A stretch of 64,000 bases of DNA, taken from contig LNEM01000009.1 of the NCBI GenBank assembly GCA_001464955.1, forward strand, positions 186,001 to 250,000, given 5' to 3'. The position numbers were made by a program, and so were the translations under genes. This document shows positions 44,536-54,165 of this stretch, one piece after another. The first letter of the stretch is position 1; each line of letters opens with the position of its first letter. The notes under the pieces were generated by a model. The model was not told where the DNA came from. It was given only the letters and a program-made list of their open reading frames with translations, and searched no databases. Origin of the DNA: Rhizobiales bacterium Ga0077537 (GTDB lineage: Bacteria > Pseudomonadota > Alphaproteobacteria > Rhizobiales > Hyphomicrobiaceae).

Positions 44536-46167
44536 ATGGCGACCAAGTCAGGCAGAATAGGCAGGCAAAGGCGGTCCGTCCGGCGCATCGCCTGGGCCGT
44601 GGCCGTGCTGCTGCTCGTCGTACTCGCCGCGGCGTTTCCGCGGCATGCTGCCATGACGGCCCGGATCGGCCAGGTGATTGCGACCGAGATCTGGGCGGGG
44701 CGGGGCAACCTCGCCGTCGCGGTCAACGATCAGGCGCTGCCGCGGGCTCCAGTCGATGCGATCCCGTCGGGGCCGGAGGGTGATGCCGAGTTCTTCAAGT
44801 ACGGCGCCATCGGCAACGAGGGGGCGGATGGCCTGCCCTTCAAGCTCTGGGCGGTGCTGCCTGACGTGTGCTCGGAGTTGATGCCGAAAGGGCGCGGCGA
44901 GGGGTATCGGGCATTCGGCTTCACGTATGAGACGGACCCGGCGACCGGCAAGGACCGGGTGCAGCCGATCGGTCTTTCGCGGACTCGGCTCGGGCTGCCG
45001 CCGCTCGCGACCGAGGTGGTCGCCATCACCTGCGCCGCATGTCACGTCCAGACCTACAAGCTGCCGGGCGAGAGCGTGACGCGGATCTTCGTCGGGGGGG
45101 CGAACAACAGGCTGGATGCGCTCGCCTACACGCGCTTCCTCGGGGCCTGCGCCGATTCGCCCGACATGGAGCCAGCGAGGGTCGTCGGCGTCATCCAGAA
45201 GCGGTTTCCGCAGACGGGCTGGCTCGAGCGGCAGGCGTTGCGGTACGCCATCCTGCCGGTGGTGCGCGACCAGATGCGGGCACGCCTCGGGACGCGATTC
45301 CACTGGACGTGGAGCCGTCCGGACTGGGGGCCGGGGCGGCTATCGCCGTTCAATCCGGTGAAGTTCGACTACCTCGAACAACCGGTCGACGAGACGATCG
45401 ACCATGCGGACGTGATGCCGGTGTGGAATGTCGTCGAGAAACAGCGGCTGCGCTCGCCGACGCCGTGGCATTGGGATGGGCTCAGCTCCGACCTTCGGGA
45501 AGTCATCGTCAATTCCGCGCTCGGGGACGGCGTCACCCAATTCGGGTATCGCGACGCGACCATCGACCGGATCAAGCGCTATCTCGAGGCCCTGAAGTCG
45601 CCCAAGGCGCCGTTCCCGGTCGATGCCGAGGCTGCCGGGCGGGGGCGTGTGCTGTTCGCGGAGCGGTGTGCGTCCTGTCACGGGCGCGACGGCAGCCGCG
45701 TGATGACCATCATCCCGCGCGCCGAGATCGGGACGGACCCGGGCCGGATCGACATGTGGACGCCGGCCGCGGCGGCGGCCTACAATGCCTATGACCGGGA
45801 TGGAAAAAACTCTGCATTTCCATGGGTCTTCAGTCAGTTCCAGAAGAACGACGGCTACCTGGCGCAACCGCTCGACGGCATCTGGCTGACGGGCCCCTAT
45901 CTGCACAACGGCTCGGTCCCGACGCTCGACGACCTTCTGAAGCCGCCCGCCGAACGGCCGCGCGCCTTCCTGCGGGGGCTCGACGAGATCGACACGGTGC
46001 GTGGTGGGTATCGGGCTCCGACATGCAACCCGGTCGCTGTCGCTAGCCCCGACGGGTGGTGCTTCGACACGGCTCGGCCGGGAAACTCGAAGGAGGGACA
46101 TGCCTACGGCAGCGATCTATCCGCCGATGAGCGAAAGGCGCTGGTCGCATATCTGTTGTCGCTTTGA
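44536..46167 (+). CDS. Membrane-anchored di-haem cytochrome c, RoxA/peroxidase-like, second copy
   Basis: This 543-aa paralogue has a basic N-terminus (GRIGRQRRSVRR), a membrane anchor (about 18-34, IAWAVAVLLLVVLAAAF) and two haem sites, CAACH (Cys166, Cys169, His170) and CASCH (Cys378, Cys381, His382). PWHWDGLSSDLREVIVNSALGDG and GPYLHNGSVPTLDDLL align with the same blocks in the upstream gene. It starts 42 bases after that gene and should be co-transcribed. Two unequal copies suggest an interacting pair or two substrates. Family members range from electron carriers to oxygenases, so the activity is open. Confidence 0.85.
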   Translation: MATKSGRIGRQRRSVRRIAWAVAVLLLVVLAAAFPRHAAMTARIGQVIATEIWAGRGNLAVAVNDQALPRAPVDAIPSGPEGDAEFFKYGAIGNEGADGLPFKLWAVLPDVCSELMPKGRGEGYRAFGFTYETDPATGKDRVQPIGLSRTRLGLPPLATEVVAITCAACHVQTYKLPGESVTRIFVGGANNRLDALAYTRFLGACADSPDMEPARVVGVIQKRFPQTGWLERQALRYAILPVVRDQMRARLGTRFHWTWSRPDWGPGRLSPFNPVKFDYLEQPVDETIDHADVMPVWNVVEKQRLRSPTPWHWDGLSSDLREVIVNSALGDGVTQFGYRDATIDRIKRYLEALKSPKAPFPVDAEAAGRGRVLFAERCASCHGRDGSRVMTIIPRAEIGTDPGRIDMWTPAAAAAYNAYDRDGKNSAFPWVFSQFQKNDGYLAQPLDGIWLTGPYLHNGSVPTLDDLLKPPAERPRAFLRGLDEIDTVRGGYRAPTCNPVAVASPDGWCFDTARPGNSKEGHAYGSDLSADERKALVAYLLSL

Positions 46168-46282
46168 TGACGCGAAAAAGTTCTTCATCCGAAAGGAAAT
46201 GTTAATCAGAAAACAGCATGATGCGGGGACAAATGTACGCTGTTCCCTATCTCAGTGGGAAGATCGTCACCGGCGAGGTGTC

Positions 46283-46654
46283 ATGCTGATCAGCTATTAC
46301 GAGGACGGCGTAGCCGCTCCCAAGAAAGCTTCGATGCTGATGGCCGGCCTGATGGTCGTCAATGCCGTCATGTCTGGTGGCATCGTGTTCGCCTGGACGT
46401 TCGTCAGCCTGTTCGTCGCCGAGCCCCTCGCGTGGGCCACCTGGATGCCCATCAATCGCGGTTATGGACTGCTCGGTCTCGTCGAGTATCCGTTCGTGCT
46501 GCTTTGGGTGGTGCCTCTGCTCGGCATTTGCGGGGCGTGGCTGAGCCTCAAGGTCGGGCGCAAGGCCTTGGCCTTCACCTGCGTCGCCTTGCCGATCGGC
46601 ATGCTGGCGCTCGTCATCGGCTGGTATCATCTGGCGCCGCAGGAGTGGCACTAG
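46283..46654 (+). CDS. Small integral membrane protein, unknown
   Basis: This 123-aa protein has three or four hydrophobic segments, about 18-44 (LMAGLMVVNAVMSGGIVFAW), 62-92 (GYGLLGLVEYPFVLLWVVPLL) and 95-115 (AFTCVALPIGMLALVIG). I recognise no family. The ATG at 46283 follows GAGG. It begins 115 bases after the second di-haem cytochrome on the same strand, so it could belong to that cluster, but the gap is large enough for a separate promoter. It is convergent with erpA. Confidence 0.6.
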   Translation: MLISYYEDGVAAPKKASMLMAGLMVVNAVMSGGIVFAWTFVSLFVAEPLAWATWMPINRGYGLLGLVEYPFVLLWVVPLLGICGAWLSLKVGRKALAFTCVALPIGMLALVIGWYHLAPQEWH

Positions 46655-46665
46655 AGAGGACCGCG

Positions 46666-47013
46666 TCAGATCGAGAAGCTCGTCCCGCAGCCGCAGGCCG
46701 CTGTGGCCTGCGGATTCCTGATCCGGAACGAGGCACCGATCAGGTCGTCCACGAAGTCGATCTCCGAACCTTCCATATAGGGCACCGAGACGGGATCGAT
46801 CGCGACCGCGGCGCCATCGCGCTCGATCACCAGATCGTCGGGCTCGCTCGCCGGCACCAGATCGAACTTGTACTGGAAGCCGGAGCAGCCGCCACCCTCG
46901 ACCGCGACGCGCAGGACCGGGCGTCCCGGGTCGCCGGCGGCGATCTCATTGAGGCGCGCTGCGGCCCGTGGTGTCAGCACGATCGTCGTCTCGGTCGTCG
47001 CGGTTGCGGTCAT
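46666..47013 (-). CDS. erpA: Iron-sulphur cluster insertion protein ErpA (A-type carrier)
   Basis: This 115-aa A-type carrier hands Fe-S clusters to apoproteins. The three conserved ligand cysteines are Cys43 (GGGCSGFQY) and Cys107/Cys109 (ACGCGTSF). Length is typical. The cytoplasmic location follows from the lack of a signal. It is divergent from dgt, an arrangement common in Rhizobiales. IscA-like carriers have the same signature, so the exact subtype is less certain than the family. Confidence 0.9.
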   Translation of the reverse strand: MTATATTETTIVLTPRAAARLNEIAAGDPGRPVLRVAVEGGGCSGFQYKFDLVPASEPDDLVIERDGAAVAIDPVSVPYMEGSEIDFVDDLIGASFRIRNPQATAACGCGTSFSI

Positions 47014-47165
47014 GGTGACCTCTTGTTGTCTCGCGCATCGGGGACTGTGGGGTCCGGAACCCGACCGGCGCAGTCGGTATTTACATAGACATCGGCCGGC
47101 GCGTGTCAAATGGCAGGGCATGGAATCACTGATAAGAAGCGGCTCGGAGCCCCGGGAGCCTGCTC

Positions 47166-48368
47166 ATGCAACCGACAACACCATTCTGGCAACCCGCCCC
47201 GCGTGGACTGGCGCCATGGGCGCTCGAGCCGTCGCTGAGCCGGGGGCGCGTCCACGGGGAGGCGGGTTGTCCGATGCGGACGCCGTACCAACGGGATCGC
47301 GACCGGATCGTACACGCCACGGCCTTCCGGCGCCTCAACTACAAGACGCAGGTGTTCCTCCTGCACGAGGGCGATCATTATCGTAGCCGGCTGACGCATA
47401 CGCTCGAGGTGGCCCAGATCTCGCGGGCGCTCGCGCGGCAACTGGGGCTCGACGAGGATCTCGCGGAAGCGCTCGCCCTCGCGCACGATCTCGGGCATCC
47501 GCCCTTCGGACATGCCGGCGAGCGCGCGCTCGGTCGCGCCATGGGCCGATGGGGCGGGTTCGACCATAATGCGCAGAGCCTCAGGGTCGTGACCCGGCTC
47601 GAACGCAAGTACTGGGGCTGGGACGGCCTCAACCTGACGTTCGAGACGCTGGAAGGGCTCGTCAAGCACAACGGGCCGGTGCGATCCGACACGGAGCCGC
47701 TCCTGGCGCGCGCCGTCGCGGAGGCTGGGCTCGCGGGGCGGATCGAGGACGATCTGCAGGCCCCGGGCGAGGCGCAGTGCGCGGCGATCGCCGACGACAT
47801 CGCCTACAACAATCATGACATCGACGATGCGTTGAGAGCGGGGCTCTTGCGGTTCGAGGATCTCGGTGATGTCCCGATCGCCGGGAATTTCGCGCGGGAT
47901 GCGGCCGTAAGGGCGGCTGGCGGCGACACGCGGCGTGGCTACTACGAGATCAACCGGCGCATGATCACGGCGATGATCGAGGACGTTCTGGCGGCGTCGC
48001 GCGAGCGGATCGCTGCGGGTGGCATCGGCACGGTCGACGCGCTCAGGCGGGCTCCGCGACCGGTGATCGGCTTCTCCGACGGGATGGCGGTCGAGGTTGC
48101 GGGCCTTCGGAGGTTCCTCTTTGCGCACGTCTACCGCCACGAACGGGTGATGACGGCAATGCGGGCCGCGGAGGCGATCGTCGGGGATCTTTTCGAGCGC
48201 TATTTCGCGGAACCGTCGGCGCTGCCGGGTGAGCGGGGAGCCCTGTGGGTCGGGCTCGACGAGGCACGACGGGCGGGGGCCATCTCCGACTTCATCGCCG
48301 GCATGACCGATCGCTTCGCGGAAGCCGAGCATCGGCGGCTGTTTGACGCCACACCCGATCTCGGCTAG
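47166..48368 (+). CDS. dgt: dGTPase-like deoxynucleoside triphosphate triphosphohydrolase
   Basis: This 400-aa HD-domain enzyme hydrolyses dNTPs to nucleoside and triphosphate and helps control dNTP pools. The metal site is visible as His78 (RLTHTLEV), His107-Asp108 (ALAHDLGHPPFGHAGE) and the later Asp in NNHDIDDAL. RTPYQRDRDRIVHATAFRRL is the usual N-terminal block. The start is ATG 47166 after GGAG. It is 72 bases ahead of argS on the same strand, as in many Rhizobiales. Confidence 0.93.
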   Translation: MQPTTPFWQPAPRGLAPWALEPSLSRGRVHGEAGCPMRTPYQRDRDRIVHATAFRRLNYKTQVFLLHEGDHYRSRLTHTLEVAQISRALARQLGLDEDLAEALALAHDLGHPPFGHAGERALGRAMGRWGGFDHNAQSLRVVTRLERKYWGWDGLNLTFETLEGLVKHNGPVRSDTEPLLARAVAEAGLAGRIEDDLQAPGEAQCAAIADDIAYNNHDIDDALRAGLLRFEDLGDVPIAGNFARDAAVRAAGGDTRRGYYEINRRMITAMIEDVLAASRERIAAGGIGTVDALRRAPRPVIGFSDGMAVEVAGLRRFLFAHVYRHERVMTAMRAAEAIVGDLFERYFAEPSALPGERGALWVGLDEARRAGAISDFIAGMTDRFAEAEHRRLFDATPDLG

Positions 48369-48440
48369 GCCGCAAGGACGGCCGTGCGGGGCTCGAAGGC
48401 CCGGGCAAACGCGCGCCGTTGCTGGCTGCCGAGGTTCTTC

Positions 48441-50201
48441 ATGACCGCACTTGCGCATATCGAGGCGTGCATCTTCGCCGCGCTGGACACCCTCAAGGCG
48501 AACGGCACCCTGCCGTCCGACATCGACACGCGGAACGTCGATCTGGAGCCGACGCGCGATGCGGCACACGGTGATCTCGCGTGCAATGCCGCCATGGTGC
48601 TCGCAAAGGCCGCGCGCCGGAAGCCGCGTGAGATCGCGGATGCCCTGGTGGGGCTCATCGCGGCCGATCCGATGGTCGTGAAGGCGGAGGTCGCCGGGCC
48701 GGGGTTCATCAACCTGACGCTCGCGCCCTCGGCCTGGCAGGCGACGGTCGGGGAAGTGCTCGGGGCGGGGCTCGGCTACGGGCGGGCCGATCTCGGCGCC
48801 GGGGGCAAGGTCAACGTCGAGTACGTTTCCGCCAACCCGACGGGGCCGATGCATGTCGGGCATTGCCGCGGAGCGGTGTTCGGGGACGCGCTGGCCAATC
48901 TCCTCGCATTCGCCGGCCACGACGTGACGCGCGAATACTACATCAATGATGCCGGCGGGCAGGTCGACGTGCTGGCGCGGTCGGCATTCCTCCGCTACCG
49001 GGAGGCGCTGGGTGAAGCCATCGGCGACATCCCCGAGGGGCTCTATCCGGGCGACTATCTGAAACCGGTCGGGCAGGCGCTCGCGGATGCCTTCGGCAAC
49101 AGTCTTCTCGGCGAGGACGAGGCGCAGTGGCTGCCAAAGGTCCGGGGCATCGCCATCGACGCCATGATGGCGATGATCCGGGACGATCTCGCCGCGCTCA
49201 ACGTGCGCCACGACGTGTTCTTCTCCGAGCGCGCACTGACGCAGGGGGCGAAGGACGAGGTGGCCGAGACGGTCGGCGAACTCAGGGCGAAGGGTCTCGT
49301 CTTCGAAGGGGTACTCGAGAAGCCGAAGGGGCATGACGCCGACGACTGGGAGGAGCGCGAGCAGACGCTCTTCCGGGCGACCGCGTTCGGCGACGACGTG
49401 GACCGGGCGCTGCTCAAGTCCGACGGCACCTACACCTATTTCGCCGCCGACATGGCCTATCACCACAACAAGCTCGCGCGCGGGTTCCGGCACCTGATCA
49501 ACGTCTTCGGGGCCGATCACTCGGGCTACATCAAGCGCATGCAGGCGGCAGTGGCGGCGCTCTCGGGCGGGGAAGCCGATCTCGACATCAAGGTGTGCCA
49601 GCTCGTGCGGTTGCTGCGCGCGGGCGAGCCTGTGAAGATGTCCAAGCGGGCCGGGACGTTCGTCACCCTGCGCGAGGTGGTCGACGAGGTCGGTCGCGAT
49701 CCCGTCCGCTTCATGATGCTCTACCGCAAGAACGACGCGACACTCGACTTCGACCTCGCGAAGGTGGTCGAGCAGTCGAAGGACAACCCGGTCTTCTACG
49801 TGCAGTACGCGCACGCCCGGGTCCACTCGGTCATGCGGGCAGCGCGCGATGCGATGCCCCATGTGGACCTGTCGTCAGCGGCGATCCGCACGGCCGACGT
49901 CTCATGCCTGACAGATGCAGGCGAACTCGAACTCCTGAAGCGGCTGGCGCTCTTTCCGCGGCTGATCAGTGGTGCTGCGCGGGTTCATGAGCCCCACAGG
50001 ATCGCATTCTATCTGCATGATCTCGCACAGCTGTTCCACGGGCACTGGACGCGAGGCAACGATTCGCCACATTTGCGCTTCATACGTCCGGACGAGCCGA
50101 GCGTCACCTTGGCGAGACTTGCCATGGCCCAATCTTGTGCACAGGTGATTGCGTCCGGGCTTGCAATCCTTGGCGTGGGGGCGCCCGAGGAAATGCGATA
50201 A
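48441..50201 (+). CDS. argS: Arginine-tRNA ligase
   Basis: This 586-aa class I aminoacyl-tRNA synthetase charges tRNA-Arg. It has the N-terminal ArgS domain (residues 1-100), [15 protein letters not shown] with the HIGH motif (HVGH), a KMSKRAGTF loop and the DALR anticodon domain at the end. Length is normal. GAGG lies seven bases before the ATG at 48441, which I prefer over an in-frame start at 48384. It sits between dgt and the SPOR-domain gene. Confidence 0.97.
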   Translation: MTALAHIEACIFAALDTLKANGTLPSDIDTRNVDLEPTRDAAHGDLACNAAMVLAKAARRKPREIADALVGLIAADPMVVKAEVAGPGFINLTLAPSAWQATVGEVLGAGLGYGRADLGAGGKVNVEYVSANPTGPMHVGHCRGAVFGDALANLLAFAGHDVTREYYINDAGGQVDVLARSAFLRYREALGEAIGDIPEGLYPGDYLKPVGQALADAFGNSLLGEDEAQWLPKVRGIAIDAMMAMIRDDLAALNVRHDVFFSERALTQGAKDEVAETVGELRAKGLVFEGVLEKPKGHDADDWEEREQTLFRATAFGDDVDRALLKSDGTYTYFAADMAYHHNKLARGFRHLINVFGADHSGYIKRMQAAVAALSGGEADLDIKVCQLVRLLRAGEPVKMSKRAGTFVTLREVVDEVGRDPVRFMMLYRKNDATLDFDLAKVVEQSKDNPVFYVQYAHARVHSVMRAARDAMPHVDLSSAAIRTADVSCLTDAGELELLKRLALFPRLISGAARVHEPHRIAFYLHDLAQLFHGHWTRGNDSPHLRFIRPDEPSVTLARLAMAQSCAQVIASGLAILGVGAPEEMR

Positions 50202-50249
50202 TCAGCCCGAATCGGGGCGATGTGCAACTCGGCGAGGGGATTGAAGATC

Positions 50250-52091
50250 ATGGCTGGGTCGAACGGCTCTCCGTCGCAGCGTGGTGGTCAGGACGCACAG
50301 TGGGTGCGTGAGAACGAGGAGCGCGCCCGAGCCGCCGAATTCGAGCGCTGGCAGCTCCAGCAGCATCAGCACGGTGGTCATCCCGCGGCTCCGCCCCATC
50401 ATGCGCAGGGTGCGGGCCATCCGCCGCCACATCCGAACGATTTCGGCCATGCCCCGCCCGGCTATCCGCCTGCGCAAGCCGCCTATCCCGATCCGTCGAC
50501 GGGCCGTCAGCCGAGCTACGCCCCGCAATTCGAGCGCTTCAATCCGCCGCCCGATCCACACGACCCCTATGCGCGACACGCCGCGCCGCCGGCCCAGTTC
50601 GGCCGCGGGGAGCCGTCGCTGATCGATCCGCATGCCGGGCACCACGCCGGCGACGTGCACGGCTATGATCCGATGCGCGGTGGGCCGGCACACGATCCTC
50701 GGCATACGCCACAGGGCTGGCCGCCTTCCCATGGGCAGCCACCAGCCGGCTATCCGGATCACGATCCGAGGGCCGCGGCGCACGGCGGGCGCGGCGAGCA
50801 TCAGTCGTGGGATCTGTCGCACTATCAGACCGGGCAGATTCCCGACGGTTACGGGCAGCCGCAGCCATCGCAAGCCTATCAGCCGGCTTCGGCCCCGCCG
50901 GGCTGGCCACCGGCTCCGCAACCCCACGGGCACGATCCGCAGTGGGGCCAGCCGCAGCCCGGCCAGTGGCATGGTCAGCCGCCTGCGCCCGGCTATGGCG
51001 ATCATGGACATCCCGGCTACGGCCAGCCGCATCTCGATCCGGCGCTCGCCGCGCGCGATCCGCAGCATGGCGAGGCTGGTTACGATCAGGACGACTACGA
51101 GGCCGCCGAGCCCGAGCGCCGCTCGCCCAGCACGCTGATGATCGTCGGTGCCCTCGTCGGCGCCATCGCGCTCGGTGGTGGGCTGGCGTTCGCCTACAAG
51201 CAGTTCGGTGGCGGTGCGAGCAACACGGCGAAGATCGCCGAGGTTCGGTCACCCGGCTCGCCGATCAAGGAGCGCCCGTCCGATCCGGGCGGGCGCACGA
51301 TCGAACACAGCGACAAGAAGTTTCTCAATCGGCTGCCGAGCGACGGGTCGTCTTCGGGCGACCGGCAGGGCGCAAGTGACGTCGAGGGGAGCGCGAAGAA
51401 AGTCGCGACGATCCCGATCGTGGTCAATCGCGACGGGCAGACCGCCGCAGCCGGCGAAGGCCGCGTGATGGTGCCGACGTCGGGTGTGCCCGGGCTCGTG
51501 CTCGATGGGCTCGGACCGCCGCCCGGACCGCCGCCGCTGCGCGGCGCCAGCGGACCGCAGGGCAGCCCGCAAGCGCCGCCGCGCGCCGCGCTGCCGCCGC
51601 CACCCGTGACGATCAACGCCGAAGCACCGTCCACGCCGCCCCGGGTGGCCGATCTGCCCTTGCCACGCGTGACCAACTCTGCGCCGCCGCCGGCCGCCGA
51701 TCGGGCTCCGCCCGCGCGCACCAAGGCCGTTGCCGTGCGAGACGACTTCGCGGCACCGCAGGGTGGCGATGCGGCAGCCCGGGCCGGGCTAGGCGCGGGT
51801 GCGGCACCGCCGCGGAGACCTGCCGCCTCCACCAGCAGCAGCGGGTATGTCGCGGTTCTGGCGTCGAAGAAGTCGCGGCAGGACGCGCTCAACAGTTTCG
51901 CCGACCTGCACTCGCAGTATCCCGACGTTCTGGCCGGGGTGACGCCTGACGTGAAGGAAGCCAACCTCGGCGACAAGGGCGTGTGGTATCGCCTCATCGC
52001 CGGTCCGCCCGGTTCTCGCGAAGCCGCCCGGACCTTGTGCGTGAAGCTCAAGGAAAAAGGCATGAAGGACTGCTGGCCGGTCGCTTTCTGA
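50250..52091 (+). CDS. SPOR-domain cell-division/envelope protein
   Basis: This 613-aa protein has a long His/Pro/Gly/Tyr-rich disordered cytoplasmic part (about 1-290). One membrane helix follows (about 295-315, TLMIVGALVGAIALGGGLAFAY), then a Pro-rich periplasmic linker and a C-terminal SPOR domain (about 530-613, SSGYVAVLASKKSRQDALNSF to KGMKDCWPVAF). SPOR domains bind denuded glycan strands at the division septum. The very long low-complexity cytoplasmic part is longer than I expect for the family. It lies between argS and nagZ, the usual place in Rhizobiales. Confidence 0.9.
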   Translation: MAGSNGSPSQRGGQDAQWVRENEERARAAEFERWQLQQHQHGGHPAAPPHHAQGAGHPPPHPNDFGHAPPGYPPAQAAYPDPSTGRQPSYAPQFERFNPPPDPHDPYARHAAPPAQFGRGEPSLIDPHAGHHAGDVHGYDPMRGGPAHDPRHTPQGWPPSHGQPPAGYPDHDPRAAAHGGRGEHQSWDLSHYQTGQIPDGYGQPQPSQAYQPASAPPGWPPAPQPHGHDPQWGQPQPGQWHGQPPAPGYGDHGHPGYGQPHLDPALAARDPQHGEAGYDQDDYEAAEPERRSPSTLMIVGALVGAIALGGGLAFAYKQFGGGASNTAKIAEVRSPGSPIKERPSDPGGRTIEHSDKKFLNRLPSDGSSSGDRQGASDVEGSAKKVATIPIVVNRDGQTAAAGEGRVMVPTSGVPGLVLDGLGPPPGPPPLRGASGPQGSPQAPPRAALPPPPVTINAEAPSTPPRVADLPLPRVTNSAPPPAADRAPPARTKAVAVRDDFAAPQGGDAAARAGLGAGAAPPRRPAASTSSSGYVAVLASKKSRQDALNSFADLHSQYPDVLAGVTPDVKEANLGDKGVWYRLIAGPPGSREAARTLCVKLKEKGMKDCWPVAF

Positions 52092-52144
52092 AGAGGCGTG
52101 GCCATACCAGTTCCGAAGCTTCCGGACCAGCGGCGGACGTGGCC

Positions 52145-53164
52145 ATGACGAAGGCTTTCATCACCGGGCTCGCCGGCCCCGAGCTGACTGAGGACGAGCG
52201 AGTTCTGCTCCGCTCGCAGCAGCCGGCCGGGATCATCCTGTTCCAGCGGAACCTCGTGACGCGCAATCAGATCGCGCGGCTGGTCGCGGCGTGTGTCGAG
52301 GCCCGTGGCACCGATCGGTTGCTGGTGCTGGTCGATCAGGAAGGCGGGCGGGTGCAGCGGCTGAGGCCGCCGCTCGCCTCTTTGCTTCCACCAGCAGCCG
52401 CGTTTCTGGCGCATGCCCGGGGTGATATCGCCTTGGCTGCCGATCTTGCGGGGACGGCGGCGCGGCTCACGGCCGAGGATCTGCGGCCGTTGGGCTTCAA
52501 TACCGATTGCGCGCCGTGCCTCGACGTGCGGGCGCCCGGTGCACACGACATCATCGGGAACCGGGCGTTTTCGGAGCGGGTCGCCGAGGTGATCGCGATC
52601 GGCGGCGCGTTCGCCGAGGGGCTCACCGCGGGCGGCCTGTTGCCGGTCATGAAGCACGTGCCGGGCCATGGGCGCGCGCTCGCCGACAGCCATCTGGAGC
52701 TGCCGGTCGTGACCGCCGCTCGGGACGTTCTCGAGGCCACCGATTTCGCGCCGTTCCGGGCGCTCGCGCCGGCGATTCCGGCTGCGATGACGGCGCACGT
52801 GGTGTTTCCGGCCATCGATGCTGCCGCCCCGGCGTCGACGTCGGTACGGGTGACGACGGAGGTCATTCGCGGCCATTGCGGGTTCGACGGCCTCCTGATG
52901 AGCGACGATCTCGGCATGAAGGCGCTCACGGGGTCCTTCGCCGAGCGGACACGGGCGGTGCTCGATGCGGGCTCGGATCTCGCACTCCACTGCAGTGGCA
53001 ACTTCGGTGAGATGCGAGACGTCGCGGCATCCGCGCCGGCGCTCGCCGGTGACGCACTTCGACGCTTCGAGGTGGCTCTCGGGGTCGCCAAGGGGGTGCC
53101 ACGCCCCTTCGACGTCGAAGCAGCGAGGGCACGGATCGCCGCCATGGTTGTGGCAGGCGCGTGA
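52145..53164 (+). CDS. nagZ: Beta-N-acetylhexosaminidase (glycoside hydrolase 3)
   Basis: NagZ removes N-acetylglucosamine from anhydromuropeptides during peptidoglycan recycling in the cytoplasm. This 339-aa protein has the GH3 opening PAGIILFQRN, VDQEGGRVQRL, MKHVPGHG followed by DSH (catalytic His loop), and the nucleophile region MSDDLGMKA with the catalytic Asp. There is no signal peptide, as expected. The ribosome site before the ATG is weak; a GTG six bases earlier is possible. It precedes scpA. Confidence 0.95.
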   Translation: MTKAFITGLAGPELTEDERVLLRSQQPAGIILFQRNLVTRNQIARLVAACVEARGTDRLLVLVDQEGGRVQRLRPPLASLLPPAAAFLAHARGDIALAADLAGTAARLTAEDLRPLGFNTDCAPCLDVRAPGAHDIIGNRAFSERVAEVIAIGGAFAEGLTAGGLLPVMKHVPGHGRALADSHLELPVVTAARDVLEATDFAPFRALAPAIPAAMTAHVVFPAIDAAAPASTSVRVTTEVIRGHCGFDGLLMSDDLGMKALTGSFAERTRAVLDAGSDLALHCSGNFGEMRDVAASAPALAGDALRRFEVALGVAKGVPRPFDVEAARARIAAMVVAGA

Positions 53165-53245
53165 GGGGACGTCGCGTGGTCGCCAAAAACATGCGTGGCT
53201 GCTAACATTTGTGCTCGTGTCTTGAGACTTGGACCGGAACCCCGC

Positions 53246-54115
53246 ATGGCTGGAGGCGAGCAGGATCGACCCGACCCAGCCGGCGCCGATGCGGCCGCCG
53301 GTTCGGCGGGGGTGCGTGCGCTGGCTCAGGACCTCGGTTGGGGCGAGGACGAGCGATCGGCAGACGAGATCCTCCTCATCGATCTGGAAGGCTTCGAAGG
53401 GCCGCTCGACCTGCTGCTGGCACTGGCGCGGACGCAGAAGGTCGATCTCGCCCGGATCTCGATCCTGAAGCTGACCGAGCAGTATCTCGCCTTCATCGAT
53501 GAGGCGCGACACCTCCGGCTCGAGCTTGCGGCCGACTATCTGGTGATGGCCGCGTGGCTCGCGTTCCTGAAGTCGCGCCTCCTGTTGCCGCGCGACGAGA
53601 CGGCCGGCGACGAAGCGACGCCGGAGGAACTGGCGGCGCGGCTGCATTTCCGGCTACAGCGGCTGGCGGCCATGCGGGAGGCGGCGGCGAAGCTCTTCAC
53701 GCGGCAGCGTCTCGGGCGCGACGTGTTTCCGCGCGGCATGCCGGAAGGCGCGCGCACCATCCGCGAGAAGCGTTTCTCGGCGGGCCTCTACGACCTGCTC
53801 AAGGCCTATGCCGACCAGCGCAAGCGGGGCACGGTGAAGACGGCGCACGTGGTGCGGCGGCGGGTCGTCTGGTCGATCAAGGAGGCGCGGATGCGGCTCG
53901 AGCGGCTGGTCGGGCCGGGGGCTGTCGGTGGCGGGTGGGTGCAACTCGATCTCTTCCTCGAAGCGTATCTCCCGAGTGCGGAGGTCAGCCGTACGGCGCT
54001 CGCAAGTTCGTTCGGCGCGACGCTCGAAATGGCGCGCGAGGGGTTGATCGAACTCCGGCAGGATGGCGCGTTCGCGCCGATCTTCATGCGGGGGCGCACG
54101 GCGGAGCGGGGTTGA
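53246..54115 (+). CDS. scpA: Segregation and condensation protein A
   Basis: ScpA is the kleisin subunit that joins SMC heads and ScpB to condense the chromosome. This 289-aa protein has an acidic N-terminal extension, then the kleisin opening DLEGFEGPLDLLLALARTQKVDL. YLAFIDEARHLRLELAADYLVMAAWLAFLKSRLLLP covers the SMC-neck helix. A winged-helix end finishes FGATLEMAREGLIELRQDGAFAPIFM. I take the ATG at 53246; a GTG at 53195 is in frame. scpB follows after 50 bases. Confidence 0.94.
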   Translation: MAGGEQDRPDPAGADAAAGSAGVRALAQDLGWGEDERSADEILLIDLEGFEGPLDLLLALARTQKVDLARISILKLTEQYLAFIDEARHLRLELAADYLVMAAWLAFLKSRLLLPRDETAGDEATPEELAARLHFRLQRLAAMREAAAKLFTRQRLGRDVFPRGMPEGARTIREKRFSAGLYDLLKAYADQRKRGTVKTAHVVRRRVVWSIKEARMRLERLVGPGAVGGGWVQLDLFLEAYLPSAEVSRTALASSFGATLEMAREGLIELRQDGAFAPIFMRGRTAERG

Positions 54116-54165
54116 GGAGGTGAGACGGGCGGCCTTCGGGTCGGTCGGCAAGGAGGCTGTGAGGC

